A stretch of 39,132 bases of DNA from JBELHJ01 sp042091495 (GCA_042091495.1 JBELHJ010000021.1:1-39132); one strand, 5' to 3'; counted from the first letter of the stretch, positions 29,118 to 38,422 are shown. Translations and numbers: made by a program. The notes: generated from the letters alone by a model not told the origin.

Positions 29118-29749
29118 CTATTACCAAGATTTAAAATAAGTTCTTGATCTATTTCATGCTTACCATCAAATGCCATAATATTTAATCTTTTTCCAAAAAG
29201 TTGTCTCGATTTATTAATTTCAATATCAATAAGTTTATTATTAAGTAACGGGTCACTAAGACCATAACTTAGCCACACTTTAGTTTTCTTAGAAAGAAAA
29301 TTAAAATCTGATTCTTTAAGTTCTTCAGGTATTTTACCGGACATAATTACAATGTCATTTACATTTAACTTTTTATAAACTAAATATCTAAGCATAACCG
29401 AAACACCTTGCGAAAATCCCATAAATATATTAGGTGTTACCGGTTTTTCTTGGTTTAATATTTCATCAAAATATCTAAAAATATTACGTTGTTCTAGTTG
29501 GGTGTTTTCTTTAGTTAACCAACATGCTCCAACACGTTTTGTTTGAGTTGAGTGGTAGTATTTACTTGGTGCTTGCGGAGCTATTATATAATTTTTTTCT
29601 TTTGGAATATTTAAAAAATTATTTAAAAAATAATGACTTAATTGTCCAATTCCATGACAAGCAAACCAAATGTTTTGATTTTTATCGATAGTATTTAATG
29701 TACTGTATGTCTTATTTGTTTTAAATGAAACTTCTTTTTCCATTGACAT
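29114..29749 (-). CDS. Alpha/beta hydrolase, phospholipase/carboxylesterase-like
   Basis: A 211-residue serine hydrolase. The nucleophile elbow is GFSQG, the probable acid is in YGLSDPLL, and the His is in DGKHEID near the C-terminus, giving the Ser-Asp-His order of the esterase/lysophospholipase-like (YpfH/AB_hydrolase_2) group. IWFACHGIGQ near residue 30 takes the place of the usual HG-oxyanion region. No signal peptide is present, so it is cytoplasmic. The substrate is unknown. It is convergent with the preceding gene and divergent from the menaquinone cluster by 75 bp. Confidence 0.7.
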   Translation of the reverse strand: MSMEKEVSFKTNKTYSTLNTIDKNQNIWFACHGIGQLSHYFLNNFLNIPKEKNYIIAPQAPSKYYHSTQTKRVGACWLTKENTQLEQRNIFRYFDEILNQEKPVTPNIFMGFSQGVSVMLRYLVYKKLNVNDIVIMSGKIPEELKESDFNFLSKKTKVWLSYGLSDPLLNNKLIDIEINKSRQLFGKRLNIMAFDGKHEIDQELILNLGNS

Positions 29750-29824
29750 AAAAATTTCAAGTGGTTTTGTATTTTTACCAAGCTATTATGTAAAGATATT
29801 TAAATACTCAAAAGTACACTCTAT

Positions 29825-30259
29825 ATGAATATTAATGAATTACCAAAATCTGAAGTACTAGCTAAAGCAAATGCTGTTTGCAAAGACACTCTAATGGAAA
29901 CCTTAGACATTGAACTTGTTGATTTTGGTGAAGATTTTCTGGTCGCTCGTATGCCTGTAACAAAGAAAGTTTATCAACCTGATGGTATTTTACATGGTGG
30001 GGCTACGGTTGCTCTAGCGGAATCTGTTGGGAGTTTTGCATCAAATATATTTTTACATTCTAAAGATTTGATAGTAAGAGGTATTGAGATTAGTGCAAAT
30101 CATCTTAAATCGGTTAAGTCCGGATTTGTATATGCCAAAGCTACATTTGTTCATAAGGGTAAAACGACACAATTACTAGATATTCGTGTTACCAATGAAC
30201 AGAATCAACTAATTTCAGTTTGTAAACTATCTACTATATCTCTTCCAAAGCGAAAGTAA
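29825..30259 (+). CDS. Hotdog-fold thioesterase (PaaI family), probable DHNA-CoA thioesterase
   Basis: A 144-residue single-hotdog acyl-CoA thioesterase. The catalytic-region signature is QPDGILHGGATVALAES, followed by the NHLKSVKSG strand typical of the PaaI/YdiI group. Family members hydrolyse aryl- or acyl-CoA. The stop and the start of the isochorismate synthase overlap by one base (TAATG), and menD follows, so I infer 1,4-dihydroxy-2-naphthoyl-CoA hydrolysis (MenI role) in menaquinone synthesis. Sequence alone cannot exclude a phenylacetate-type role. Confidence 0.8.
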   Translation: MNINELPKSEVLAKANAVCKDTLMETLDIELVDFGEDFLVARMPVTKKVYQPDGILHGGATVALAESVGSFASNIFLHSKDLIVRGIEISANHLKSVKSGFVYAKATFVHKGKTTQLLDIRVTNEQNQLISVCKLSTISLPKRK

Positions 30260-31374
30260 TGACTTTAGATACGCTTTTTACTGACATTCAATCCCATATT
30301 GATAATAAGTTACCTTTTGTAGCATATAATCTTCCTAATTCAGACTATGTAAAGTGTTTTTTTCAAAAAGACGACACTTATCATAAATATGTTGATTTTG
30401 ATGAGCCTGGATTTATTATGTCAAGTTATGATCAAAAGGAGAATATTTTTTTTCCATACAAACATTCTGAATTTTTAGAAGCTTCCATAGATTTTAATGA
30501 TTTAGATGCAACAAATGATTCAATAGAATTAAATTGGATCTCTGATGGCCAATTTTTTAAAGATATGGTCTCAAGTGCATTGGACACCATATCCAATTCT
30601 TCATTAGAAAAAGTGGTATTGTCCTACCCAAGAGTCATTCCAGTTAAAAACGGAATAGATTTAAAATCGTTATTTATTAAATTACTAAAACGCCACCAAT
30701 CGGCAATGGTTTATATATGTTACCATCCTGATTATGGAATTTGGATGGGTGCTTCACCAGAGACGCTTCTTGAGTTAGAAGCAAATCGTTTTTCTACCAT
30801 GTCATTAGCCGGTACATTAAAACAAAGGCTGGATAATAAACCTCATTGGACCACTAAAGAAATTGAAGAGCAAAGTATTGTTACAGATTATATAAGTTCA
30901 CAATTAAATATTTTAGCTTCAACTGTAAGTATTCATCCTATACAAAACGTAAAAGCTGGAAGTTTATGGCATTTAAAAACAAAAATTACTGGGGTTTTAA
31001 ATGCAGATTCATCACTCAGGGATTTAATTAAAGTTTTACATCCAACACCAGCAGTATGTGGTTTTCCTTCCGACATAGCGAGTAAATACATTGAAGACAA
31101 TGAAACTTACGATAGAAAATTTTATACAGGTTTTTTTGGAGAAGTTAATATGAAAAGCGTTTCCGTAAGAAATCCAAACAGAAAAAATATTGAAAATAAC
31201 GCTTACAATAGGGTTTTAAATAAAACAACGCTATTTGTGAATCTTAGATGTATGGAAATTACTGCAAGTAAATACTCTATTTTTGTTGGAGCAGGAATTA
31301 CAAAAGATTCAAATCCTGACAATGAATGGAAAGAACTTCAAAATAAGTCAGAAACATTATCAAGTATTTTGTAG
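30259..31374 (+). CDS. menF: Isochorismate synthase
   Basis: A 371-residue chorismate-utilising enzyme that converts chorismate to isochorismate. LEKVVLSYPRVIPV, MGASPETLLELE, MSLAGTLKQR, HPTPAVCGFPSD, the YTGFFGEVN segment and the closing VGAGITKDSNPDNEWKEL are typical of the MenF/EntC/DhbC group; the TrpE/PabB PxxGT-type motif is replaced by LAGT. Because menD is next, I assign it to menaquinone rather than siderophore synthesis. It is translationally coupled to the thioesterase. Confidence 0.9.
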   Translation: MTLDTLFTDIQSHIDNKLPFVAYNLPNSDYVKCFFQKDDTYHKYVDFDEPGFIMSSYDQKENIFFPYKHSEFLEASIDFNDLDATNDSIELNWISDGQFFKDMVSSALDTISNSSLEKVVLSYPRVIPVKNGIDLKSLFIKLLKRHQSAMVYICYHPDYGIWMGASPETLLELEANRFSTMSLAGTLKQRLDNKPHWTTKEIEEQSIVTDYISSQLNILASTVSIHPIQNVKAGSLWHLKTKITGVLNADSSLRDLIKVLHPTPAVCGFPSDIASKYIEDNETYDRKFYTGFFGEVNMKSVSVRNPNRKNIENNAYNRVLNKTTLFVNLRCMEITASKYSIFVGAGITKDSNPDNEWKELQNKSETLSSIL

Positions 31375-31417
31375 TTAAACCACTAATTAAAAATCCCATT
31401 ATTATATTTGTTGAGCT

Positions 31418-33076
31418 ATGAAATACTCGAGTCATATTTTATCTCAATTGACCACTACTTTACTAAAATCTCAGAATGTAAAGCATATAGTTATATCACC
31501 TGGTAGTAGGAACGCACCATTGACTATTGGTTTTACTCACGATTCTTTTTTTGAATGTTATAGTATTGTAGATGAGCGAAGTGCTGGTTTTTTTGCTCTA
31601 GGAATTGCTCAACAAGTTAGCCATCCTGTAGCCTTGTTATGCACATCTGGTAGTGCTTTACTAAATTACTATCCTGCTATTGCAGAAGCCTATTACAGCG
31701 AAATACCATTATTGGTCTTATCTGCAGACCGACCAAAACAATTTATTGGAATTGGTGATGGGCAGACCATTAATCAGGAAGGTGTTTTTAAAAGCCATGT
31801 TTTATTTGAAGCTAATCTTAATGAACATAATATAGAATCTAACAATAGATTAATTAATCAAGCTTTAAAAATTAGTATTCAGAATAAAGGACCAATTCAT
31901 ATTAACATTCCATTTAATGAACCGCTTTATGGTATAGAAAATTCATTAAGTGTCATTCCTAAAACATTAGAAATTCAAACCCCTACATTCCCATCTGTTG
32001 ATTTGTCTAGATATAAGTACGAGTGGGAAAAATCAAAAAAGAAGTTAGTGATTATAGGGGTGGGTGCTCCTGGATTGCTTAATCCAGCGATGATTGACAG
32101 TTTGGCAACTGATCCTTCTGTTTTAGTAATGACAGAAACTACTTCGAATACTCATCATCCTAAATTTATATATGGAATCGATAATTTAATTGTACCATTA
32201 AATAATGATGAATTTGAAAATTTAAAGCCTGAAATTGTTGTTACTATTGGTGGATTGATTGTTTCAAAAAAAATTAAAGCTTTTTTGAGACAATTTAAAC
32301 CCAATCAGCATTGGCATGTTGGTTATACAAGGGCTAATGATACATTTTTTGTTTTAGATAAACGTTTTACTTTATCCTTAGATGAATTTTTTAATTCTTT
32401 TATAAAATCATTTGATATCTCCACTGCCAGTAATTACGAGTCGACGTGGTTAAATGTTTTTAAATACAGAGAATCAAGACATAATGAATATTTGAGCTCG
32501 CTTGATTTTTGTGATTTGAAAGTTTATGAAATATTAATAAAAAATTTACCTCAGAATATTAACTTACAATTAAGTAATAGTACATCTGTTAGGTACACAC
32601 AATTATTTAATCTAGATTCATCAATTAAGGTATTTTGTAACAGAGGTACAAGTGGTATTGATGGGAGTACTAGTACTGCAATTGGGGCAGCAATAGTCAA
32701 TAAAGATCAAACTATTTTTATTACTGGTGATTTAAGTTTCTTTTATGACAGTAATGCTTTTTGGAATAACTACATTCCAGCATCATTTCGTGTTATTATA
32801 GTCAATAATTCAGGTGGAGGCATTTTTAGAATTTTACCAGGCAACAAAGGAGCAGACTATTATGATATATTTTTTGAAACCACCCATAATTTAAATGCTT
32901 CAAATTTGTGTGAAATGCATGGAGTAGGTTATCAATCAGCATCATCAACGAATGAATTAAAAGAAAAATTACAACACTTTTTTCAACCATCTAACACGCC
33001 TATGCTTCTTGAGATATTTACACCCAAGGATCTTAATGATTACTATCTGTTGGAATACCTTAAATTTTTATCATAA
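31418..33076 (+). CDS. menD: SEPHCHC synthase (MenD)
   Basis: A 552-residue ThDP-dependent enzyme that joins 2-oxoglutarate and isochorismate to give 2-succinyl-5-enolpyruvyl-6-hydroxy-3-cyclohexene-1-carboxylate, the first committed step of menaquinone synthesis. Visible are ISPGSRNAPLT, VDERSAGFFALG (with the ThDP-activating Glu), LLCTSGSALLNYYPA, SADRP, the CNRGTSGIDG segment, and TGDLSFFYDSNAFWNN ... NNSGGGIF for Mg/ThDP binding. Its length matches the family. It starts 43 bp after menF, and the DUF2853 gene is 11 bp downstream. The remaining men genes (menB, C, E, A) are not in the window. Confidence 0.96.
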   Translation: MKYSSHILSQLTTTLLKSQNVKHIVISPGSRNAPLTIGFTHDSFFECYSIVDERSAGFFALGIAQQVSHPVALLCTSGSALLNYYPAIAEAYYSEIPLLVLSADRPKQFIGIGDGQTINQEGVFKSHVLFEANLNEHNIESNNRLINQALKISIQNKGPIHINIPFNEPLYGIENSLSVIPKTLEIQTPTFPSVDLSRYKYEWEKSKKKLVIIGVGAPGLLNPAMIDSLATDPSVLVMTETTSNTHHPKFIYGIDNLIVPLNNDEFENLKPEIVVTIGGLIVSKKIKAFLRQFKPNQHWHVGYTRANDTFFVLDKRFTLSLDEFFNSFIKSFDISTASNYESTWLNVFKYRESRHNEYLSSLDFCDLKVYEILIKNLPQNINLQLSNSTSVRYTQLFNLDSSIKVFCNRGTSGIDGSTSTAIGAAIVNKDQTIFITGDLSFFYDSNAFWNNYIPASFRVIIVNNSGGGIFRILPGNKGADYYDIFFETTHNLNASNLCEMHGVGYQSASSTNELKEKLQHFFQPSNTPMLLEIFTPKDLNDYYLLEYLKFLS

Positions 33077-33087
33077 TCATTTTAAAA

Positions 33088-33429
33088 ATGAATAAAAGAG
33101 AATTACTTATTGAAAAATACATTATTGATCTTGAAAAATATTTTGACGAAGTTCCCAATTTAAAAGTACTTAGTGCTATTACCATTGGGTGTGGACCTTC
33201 TATATATAATATGGATTCGTCTACAGTCTCTAGTTTAGAACAAAAGGAAATAGTTACTGTTAAAAATCAGTTTTTAATCAAAAAACTTGATTTAGATGAC
33301 CATAAGGGGTTGTATGATGCCATCCATAATGTTTTAAATATTTATGGGCGGACAAATAGAAAAAAATACAGAGTAGTGGTATACTATATGTTAGCTAAAA
33401 ATTTTAATAAATTTAACTTTTTTTATTAA
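33088..33429 (+). CDS. DUF2853-family small protein
   Basis: A 113-residue, probably helical, cytosolic protein. The segments TIGCGPSIYNMDSSTVS, VKNQFLIKKLDL and the C-terminal YGRTNRKKYRVVVYYML match the DUF2853 family as I recall it. The function is unknown. No signal peptide or membrane segment is seen. It begins 11 bp after menD and is likely co-transcribed, but that does not show a role in menaquinone synthesis. Confidence 0.75.
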   Translation: MNKRELLIEKYIIDLEKYFDEVPNLKVLSAITIGCGPSIYNMDSSTVSSLEQKEIVTVKNQFLIKKLDLDDHKGLYDAIHNVLNIYGRTNRKKYRVVVYYMLAKNFNKFNFFY

Positions 33430-33495
33430 AGTTAACATTCTGATTACATGTATTTTAATAATTTTTTTTAAATTATCCTTTTAATATTTAATACA

Positions 33496-33597
33496 ATGAA
33501 ATTTTTAAAAAAAATTAGAATTCCCTTAAATTTTGTAGATTTCATTTTATATTTTTCTTTAGTTTTTTTACTTTTCAATACTATTTTTCGTCTTTAA
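33496..33597 (+). CDS. Possible 33-residue single-pass membrane peptide
   Basis: A short ORF starting at ATG 33496 and ending at TAA 33595-33597. It encodes a Lys/Arg-rich start (MKFLKKIRI) followed by a strongly hydrophobic stretch (FVDFILYFSLVFLLFNTIF), the pattern of a small inner-membrane protein with the N-terminus inside. The region is very T-rich, and T-rich DNA encodes hydrophobic residues by chance, so conservation is needed. The rest of 33430-33650 is low-complexity AT sequence with a weak hairpin (AAACC / GGTTT plus T run, 33614-33634) that could be its terminator. Confidence 0.35.
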   Translation: MKFLKKIRIPLNFVDFILYFSLVFLLFNTIFRL

Positions 33598-33650
33598 TCT
33601 TTCTTCTTTTTTTAAACCCTTCATAGGTTTTTTTAAATTATTTTTGTCTC

Positions 33651-34487
33651 ATGATTTTATTAGGCGATTACAACACTCTTGACATTCTAAGAGTAACCGA
33701 GCCAGGTATTTTTCTTGGTGACAAGGATGGTAACGAAGTTTTACTTCCCAATAGATATATTCCAGAAACATTTGAAATAGGTGATCAAATCAATGTATTT
33801 GTTTACTTGGATAATGATGAACGTCCTGTTGCTGTGACAGATCAGCCTTACATCACAAAAGGCAATTTTGCATTGCTTCGATGTAATGATGTTAATAAAC
33901 ATGGCGCTTTTTTAGACTGGGGCTTAGTTAAAGAATTATTTTGTCCTTTCAAAGAGCAAGCCTTTAAGATGCAAAAAGGGCAGTGGTATCTGGTGTATTG
34001 TTTTTTAGATGAGTCTTCCGATCGTTTGGTAGCTTCAAGTAAAACCAATCGTTTTTTAAGTAATGATAATTTATCTGTAGCTTTATATGATGAAGTAGAT
34101 CTGGTGGTTTCTCATCCGTCGGAAATTGGCTGGTATGTAATTGTAAACAAAATGTACTTGGGATTGGTTTATAAAGATCAAATTTTTCAAGATATCAATG
34201 TAGGTGATCAACTAAAAGGCGTAGTTCAAAAGATTAGGCCAGGAAACAAATTAGATGTAGCACTGGGTCAATTTGGATATAGAAGTCTTGAGCCTAACGC
34301 TGAGTTGTTGTTAAATGCCATTGAAGATCATGGCGGGTTTTTAGAATTAACTGATAAATCAGATCCTGAAGAAATTCGTGAGGTGATGCAAATGAGTAAA
34401 AAAAGTTTTAAAAAAGCTATTGGAAACCTATATAAATCAAGACTAATTAGTATTGAATCTAATGGATTAAAGTTGGTAAAAAAATAA
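33651..34487 (+). CDS. CvfB-like S1 RNA-binding protein
   Basis: A 278-residue protein with tandem S1-type beta-barrels and a C-terminal winged helix, the CvfB/YitL architecture. Visible pieces are VTEPGIFLGDKDGNEVLLPNRYIP (S1-like 1), KHGAFLDWGLVKELFCPF (S1-like 2), IFQDINVGDQLKGVVQKIRPGNKLDVAL (S1-like 3) and KSFKKAIGNLYKSRLI (winged helix). CvfB binds RNA and affects virulence factor expression in Staphylococcus; the role in Bacteroidota is not established. The start is fixed by the family-typical MILLGDYNTL opening. Confidence 0.85.
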   Translation: MILLGDYNTLDILRVTEPGIFLGDKDGNEVLLPNRYIPETFEIGDQINVFVYLDNDERPVAVTDQPYITKGNFALLRCNDVNKHGAFLDWGLVKELFCPFKEQAFKMQKGQWYLVYCFLDESSDRLVASSKTNRFLSNDNLSVALYDEVDLVVSHPSEIGWYVIVNKMYLGLVYKDQIFQDINVGDQLKGVVQKIRPGNKLDVALGQFGYRSLEPNAELLLNAIEDHGGFLELTDKSDPEEIREVMQMSKKSFKKAIGNLYKSRLISIESNGLKLVKK

Positions 34488-34525
34488 TACTTAAATTTAT
34501 AATCTAACCAACTCGTCTTAATGCA

Positions 34526-36741
34526 ATGAAAATTTTTATTTTGTTATTGGGCTTTAGCTTTTGTTTTGCTCAAAAAGCGCCTTTGTCTAATATTGAAGGA
34601 GGTCAAGTAACATTTAATGCTGAAAAAATTAATTGTTATTCTCCTGACGAATATTTACAAATTAAAACGGATATAGAGACTAGTATTGAAGCCTTAAGAG
34701 CTTCGGGACAATTAATACCCTCATCAAATAGAAGTACTGTTACTTTAAAATGGCCTGTTAAACAAGCAGATGGTTTTAATTACAATGATATATGGAGTAT
34801 TTCTAATTATTTTGACCATGACGAAAATGCACCTAACAGTATTGAAGATTACAATTGTGGATCTCGAACTTACGATACCGAAAGTGGTTACAATCATCAG
34901 GGAATTGACATCTATACTTGGCCATTTTCGTATAAAATGATGGATGATAATCAAGCTGAAATTGTGGCTGCAGCAGCAGGACAAATTATTGATAAACGTG
35001 ACGGTAATTACGATAGGAATTGTGATTTTTCAAACGGGGGTTGGAATGCCGTTTATGTCATGCATGCTGATGGAAGTATTGCTTGGTATGGTCATATGAA
35101 ATCTGGATCTCTAACTGAAAAAGCAGTTGGGGACACTGTCGCTCAAGGTGAGTATTTAGGAGTAATAGGCAGTTCAGGATATTCTACAGGACCTCACTTA
35201 CATTTTGAAGTATATGACGGAAATGGAACGCTAATAGACCCTCATGCAGGGGATTGTAATACTATTAATGCAAATTCTTGGTGGGAAACTCAAAAACCCT
35301 ATACTAATCCTAATTTAAATGCAGTTCTAACACATGATGCAGCACCACAGTTTCCAGCATGTCCCAATACAGAAATCACTAATAAAGCAAGTGTGTTTAG
35401 TTATAATGAAACCATATTCTTGGCTACTTACTTACGAGACCAGTATGTTGGTAGTGTTATGAATCTTTCTGTAACAGCACCAGATGGGACTATAATTTAT
35501 AATTGGGATGAAACTCTTAACGATAATTATTACGGTTCATATTGGATGTGGACTATAAGCTTGAGTGAAGGTGATATGTTAGGTGATTATGTTTTTGAGG
35601 CAGTCTATGAGAATGATGTGGTTTCTACTACTTTTAGTTTGGTAGATTGTGATTTTAGTGAGTTGTATTTAGTAGGTGCTGCAATTGCAAATAATGGTTG
35701 GGATTGGGGAAATCCAACAATTATTGAATGTATAGGTGATAATATAATTTCTGGTGAAGTAAATTTAGATGCCTCAGGAGGTTCTAATTTCCGATTTTTT
35801 ACAACTCCTACAGATTGGGGTTCTGGCTTAAATTATCCATATTTTGAAAATCTTGGTTATACTATAGATCCTCTTCTAGAAAAAAATGATGATGGTGATT
35901 CAAATTTTAAATTTATTGGTGAAAGTGGAGTTTACAATATCACATTAGATATGAATTTAAAAACAATTACACTTGAATCTACTTTTAGTTCAGATGAGTG
36001 TGACTATGATAAGTTGTATTTAGTAGGCGCTGCGATAGCAGATAATGGTTGGTCTTGGGATAATCCAGGAATTATTGAATGTAAAAATGATAATATAATA
36101 TCGGGTGAAGTAAATCTTGATGCCTCAGGTGATGCAAATTTTAGGTTTTTTACTACTCTTACTAATTGGGGTTCTGGTTTAAATTATACTCATTTTCAAA
36201 ATCTTGCTTATGTAATAGATCCATTATTAGTAGATAGTTTGGATGATGACTCAAATTTTAAATTTATTGGGGATAGTGGTACCTACAACCTAATAGTAGA
36301 TATGGATCTTAAAACAATCACATTAGATGATGGTTTAAATACAGAATCATTTAGAGAGTTAAAACTTGGTTTAGAACGTAACCCTGTTGGTGATTTTATT
36401 AAATTAAATCCATCAGAACCGTTAAAAGCTTATAAACTATACAACATATCTGGACAAGTCATCAAGCAAGGTGTGTTTCAAGGAAACTATAGTATTGAAG
36501 TTTTTGATTTAATTAAAGGCATGTATTTATTAGAGGTAACTGCTTCAGAAAATAAAAANNNNNNNNNNNNNNNNNNNNNNNNNNNNNNNNNNNNNNNNNN
36601 NNNNNNNNNNNNNNNNNNNNNNNNNNNNNNNNNNNNNNNNNNNNNNNNNNNNNNNNNNTTGATTTAATTAAAGGCATGTATTTATTAGAGGTAACTGCTT
36701 CAGAAAATAAAAATGTAAAACCGGTCAGAATTCTTAAATAA
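34526..36741 (+). CDS. Secreted M23 peptidase with SusE/SusF-like repeats and T9SS type A tail (interrupted by gap)
   Basis: The signal peptide MKIFILLLGFSFCFAQ starts the protein. An M23/LytM zinc peptidase follows: His124-x-x-x-Asp128 in NHQGIDIY and His224-x-His226 in GPHLHFEV, with WYGHM between. M23 enzymes cut peptidoglycan cross-bridges or Gly-rich peptides. Two repeats of about 117 residues begin at Cys375 and Cys492 (LYLVGAAIA-NGW, FRFFTT-T-WGSGLNY, SNFKFIG); they resemble SusE/SusF-type glycan-binding domains. The end (LYNISGQVIKQG, IKGMYLLEVTA) is a type A T9SS sorting domain. The N run (36559-36658) breaks the frame, but removing the duplicated 55 bp plus the Ns (155 bp) restores it, ends the protein ENKNVKPVRILK at TAA 36739-36741 and gives 686 residues. 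The stop abuts the next gene's stop with no base between. Confidence 0.85.
36504..36558 (+). repeat. 55-bp direct repeat, copy left of the assembly gap
   Basis: These 55 bases, starting ttgatttaattaaaggcatg, are identical to 36659-36713 on the other side of the N run. They look like overlapping contig ends, not a biological repeat. Confidence 0.95.
36559..36658. other. Assembly gap of exactly 100 N
   Basis: A run of 100 N inside the 3' end of the M23 peptidase gene. A round 100 is the usual placeholder for a gap of unknown size. Because its flanks are the same 55 bp, it is likely that no sequence is missing. Confidence 1.
36659..36713 (+). repeat. 55-bp direct repeat, copy right of the assembly gap
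   Basis: Identical to 36504-36558 (offset 155 bp). The sequence then continues tgtaaaaccggtcagaattc into the true end of the peptidase gene. Confidence 0.95.
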
Positions 36742-38412
36742 TTAGAAATCTGCTTCTTTAGTAAATTCAATTTTTGTTTTTTTTACGGGATGAATGAATT
36801 GTAAGTATCCCGCATGTAAATGCAGTCTGTTAGATGCTTCACCATATAAATCATCTCCAACAATGGGACAGTTTAGTCCCATTTGATGTGCAGCATGCAT
36901 CCTTAATTGATGCGTTCTGCCAGTAATAGGGTAAAAATGAACACGCGTTTTGTTATTTTTAATTTCGGCGATTTTCCATTTTGTAATCGCTGTTTTACCA
37001 TATTTATAACAAACTAACTGCATGGGTCTGTTATCTAGATCAACGCGTAATGGTAAATTGATTTCCCCTTCTTTTAATTTTGGAATACCATTAAGTAGGG
37101 CAGTATATCTTTTTTGAACTGTCTTATTTATGAATTGTTGTTGAATGAATTGATGTGCCGATTTTGTTTTTGCTAAAACCATTAATCCCGAGGTAGACAT
37201 ATCCAGTCTGTGAACAATCAGTGGTCCTTCTGCTTCTGGATACATTGCTTTAACTCTAGTATATACCGAATCGGATATATTTTTACCAGGAACTGATAAA
37301 AATTCGGCAGGTTTATTAATTACAATAATAGCTGCATCTTCATAGACGATTTCAAATTTTTTGCCTTCTGCAGGGTTTTCTAACATTGGATTTGGAGACA
37401 CGCTCATGCCTTCAAGCATATGACTAAGTATCGGTTCACATTTACTTCTGCACGCAGGATAATAGGCTTTATGTTTCCTAATTTGGGATTTTGGTGATGC
37501 ACCCCACCAAAATTCTGCCATGGAAATTGGAGTTAGACTATTTATAAATGCATATTGTAAAAGCTTAGGAGCAGCACATTCTCCGGCACCTGCTGCTGGT
37601 GTTTTAAAAATTGTAGCTTCAAAGATGTGTTTTATACTTTTTGATACACCATTAATGTTTTTAAAGGTATACTGTTCAAAAAGTTTGTCTTGTAATCGAG
37701 CAGAACGCTCTTTTCTATCATCTTTTAAAGCATCAATTTGTCTAGTGTAAACGGCATATTCTTTTTCGTAATGATTTAATATGGTCTGCCATCTTCTGGC
37801 AAGGACTTTATAAAATGTCTGTTGGCTAAGACTTTCTTTTTTTAGCTGTTCTATAACTTGATTAAAAAAAGTTTCATTATTAGTTTTTAATGCTTCTACT
37901 TTTCTGGTCTTTCTCTCCTTTTTTAGTGTCTTGAGTTCTACTCTTCGGGCTTTGAGTTTAGTTTCTATTTTTTGCTTTTTAGTTAGAAATTGTGATTTAG
38001 CTTTTAGGTAAGCTACACTATTTTCAATAGCCTCTATTTGGTAGTTTATGTTATTTATTACCGCTTCTTCTTTTTTAAAAAAACTATTTTTTTTTAAAAT
38101 GTCAAATACAGGAGGCACAAAGGAATCATGATGATTACTTTCGGCAACTTTTCCAGAAAATGCAGCTAAATAGCCAAGTGTTCCATTTTTACTTTTAACA
38201 ATTAAAACACCAAACATTTTACCAATGACTAATCCCTTTTGGTTGGGAATAAGACCAAAATTGTGTTCCCAATTCTGAGATTCAATGCGTTTTTGCAAAT
38301 CTGAAACAGCTAGTTTGGCTAACTCGTCGGGTTGATAATAAAAAGGGTAAGTGAATGTCTTTGGTAAAACAATACTTTTTTCATTAACCTCTAAAGGAAT
38401 AAAACACTCCAC
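36742..38412 (-). CDS. RluA-family pseudouridine synthase with long coiled-coil N-terminal half
   Basis: A 556-residue protein. The C-terminal half (about residue 350 onward) is an RluA-type catalytic domain with VIVNKPAEFLSVPG, the active-site motif IVHRLDMSTSG (Asp404), ITGRTHQLRMHAAH and RLHLHAGYLQFIHP. The N-terminal part has an opening domain with NWEHNFGL and GKMFGVLIVKSKNGTLGYLAAFSGK, a long charged helical stretch (about 115-240), then AAGAGECAAPKLLQYAF and ISMAEFWWGASP. This long form occurs in Bacteroidota; the role of the N-terminal half is unknown to me. The start codon is GTG at 38412. The gene lies 10 bp after the unknown 163-residue gene and ends against the peptidase stop. The RNA target is not predictable. 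Confidence 0.88.
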   Translation of the reverse strand: MECFIPLEVNEKSIVLPKTFTYPFYYQPDELAKLAVSDLQKRIESQNWEHNFGLIPNQKGLVIGKMFGVLIVKSKNGTLGYLAAFSGKVAESNHHDSFVPPVFDILKKNSFFKKEEAVINNINYQIEAIENSVAYLKAKSQFLTKKQKIETKLKARRVELKTLKKERKTRKVEALKTNNETFFNQVIEQLKKESLSQQTFYKVLARRWQTILNHYEKEYAVYTRQIDALKDDRKERSARLQDKLFEQYTFKNINGVSKSIKHIFEATIFKTPAAGAGECAAPKLLQYAFINSLTPISMAEFWWGASPKSQIRKHKAYYPACRSKCEPILSHMLEGMSVSPNPMLENPAEGKKFEIVYEDAAIIVINKPAEFLSVPGKNISDSVYTRVKAMYPEAEGPLIVHRLDMSTSGLMVLAKTKSAHQFIQQQFINKTVQKRYTALLNGIPKLKEGEINLPLRVDLDNRPMQLVCYKYGKTAITKWKIAEIKNNKTRVHFYPITGRTHQLRMHAAHQMGLNCPIVGDDLYGEASNRLHLHAGYLQFIHPVKKTKIEFTKEADF

Positions 38413-38422
38413 AATTACTTAT

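Noticed and set aside
31403..31410. TATATTTG as a promoter box for menD
   Set aside because: It is only 7 bp before the ATG, with no TTG about 19 bp upstream; menD is more likely read from the upstream menaquinone genes.
33639..33646. TATTTTTG as a -7 promoter box for the CvfB-like gene
   Set aside because: It ends 4 bp before the start codon, has no -33 box at the right distance, and lies in T-rich sequence where such matches are common.
36504..36713. Target-site duplication of a mobile element hidden in the gap
   Set aside because: A 55-bp duplication is far longer than normal target-site duplications, the N run is a round 100, and the frame is restored exactly by overlap collapse.
36513..36770. 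Frames running through the N run, and an apparent frameshift of the peptidase gene
   Set aside because: They are produced by undetermined bases and the duplicated contig end; collapsing the 55-bp overlap removes them.
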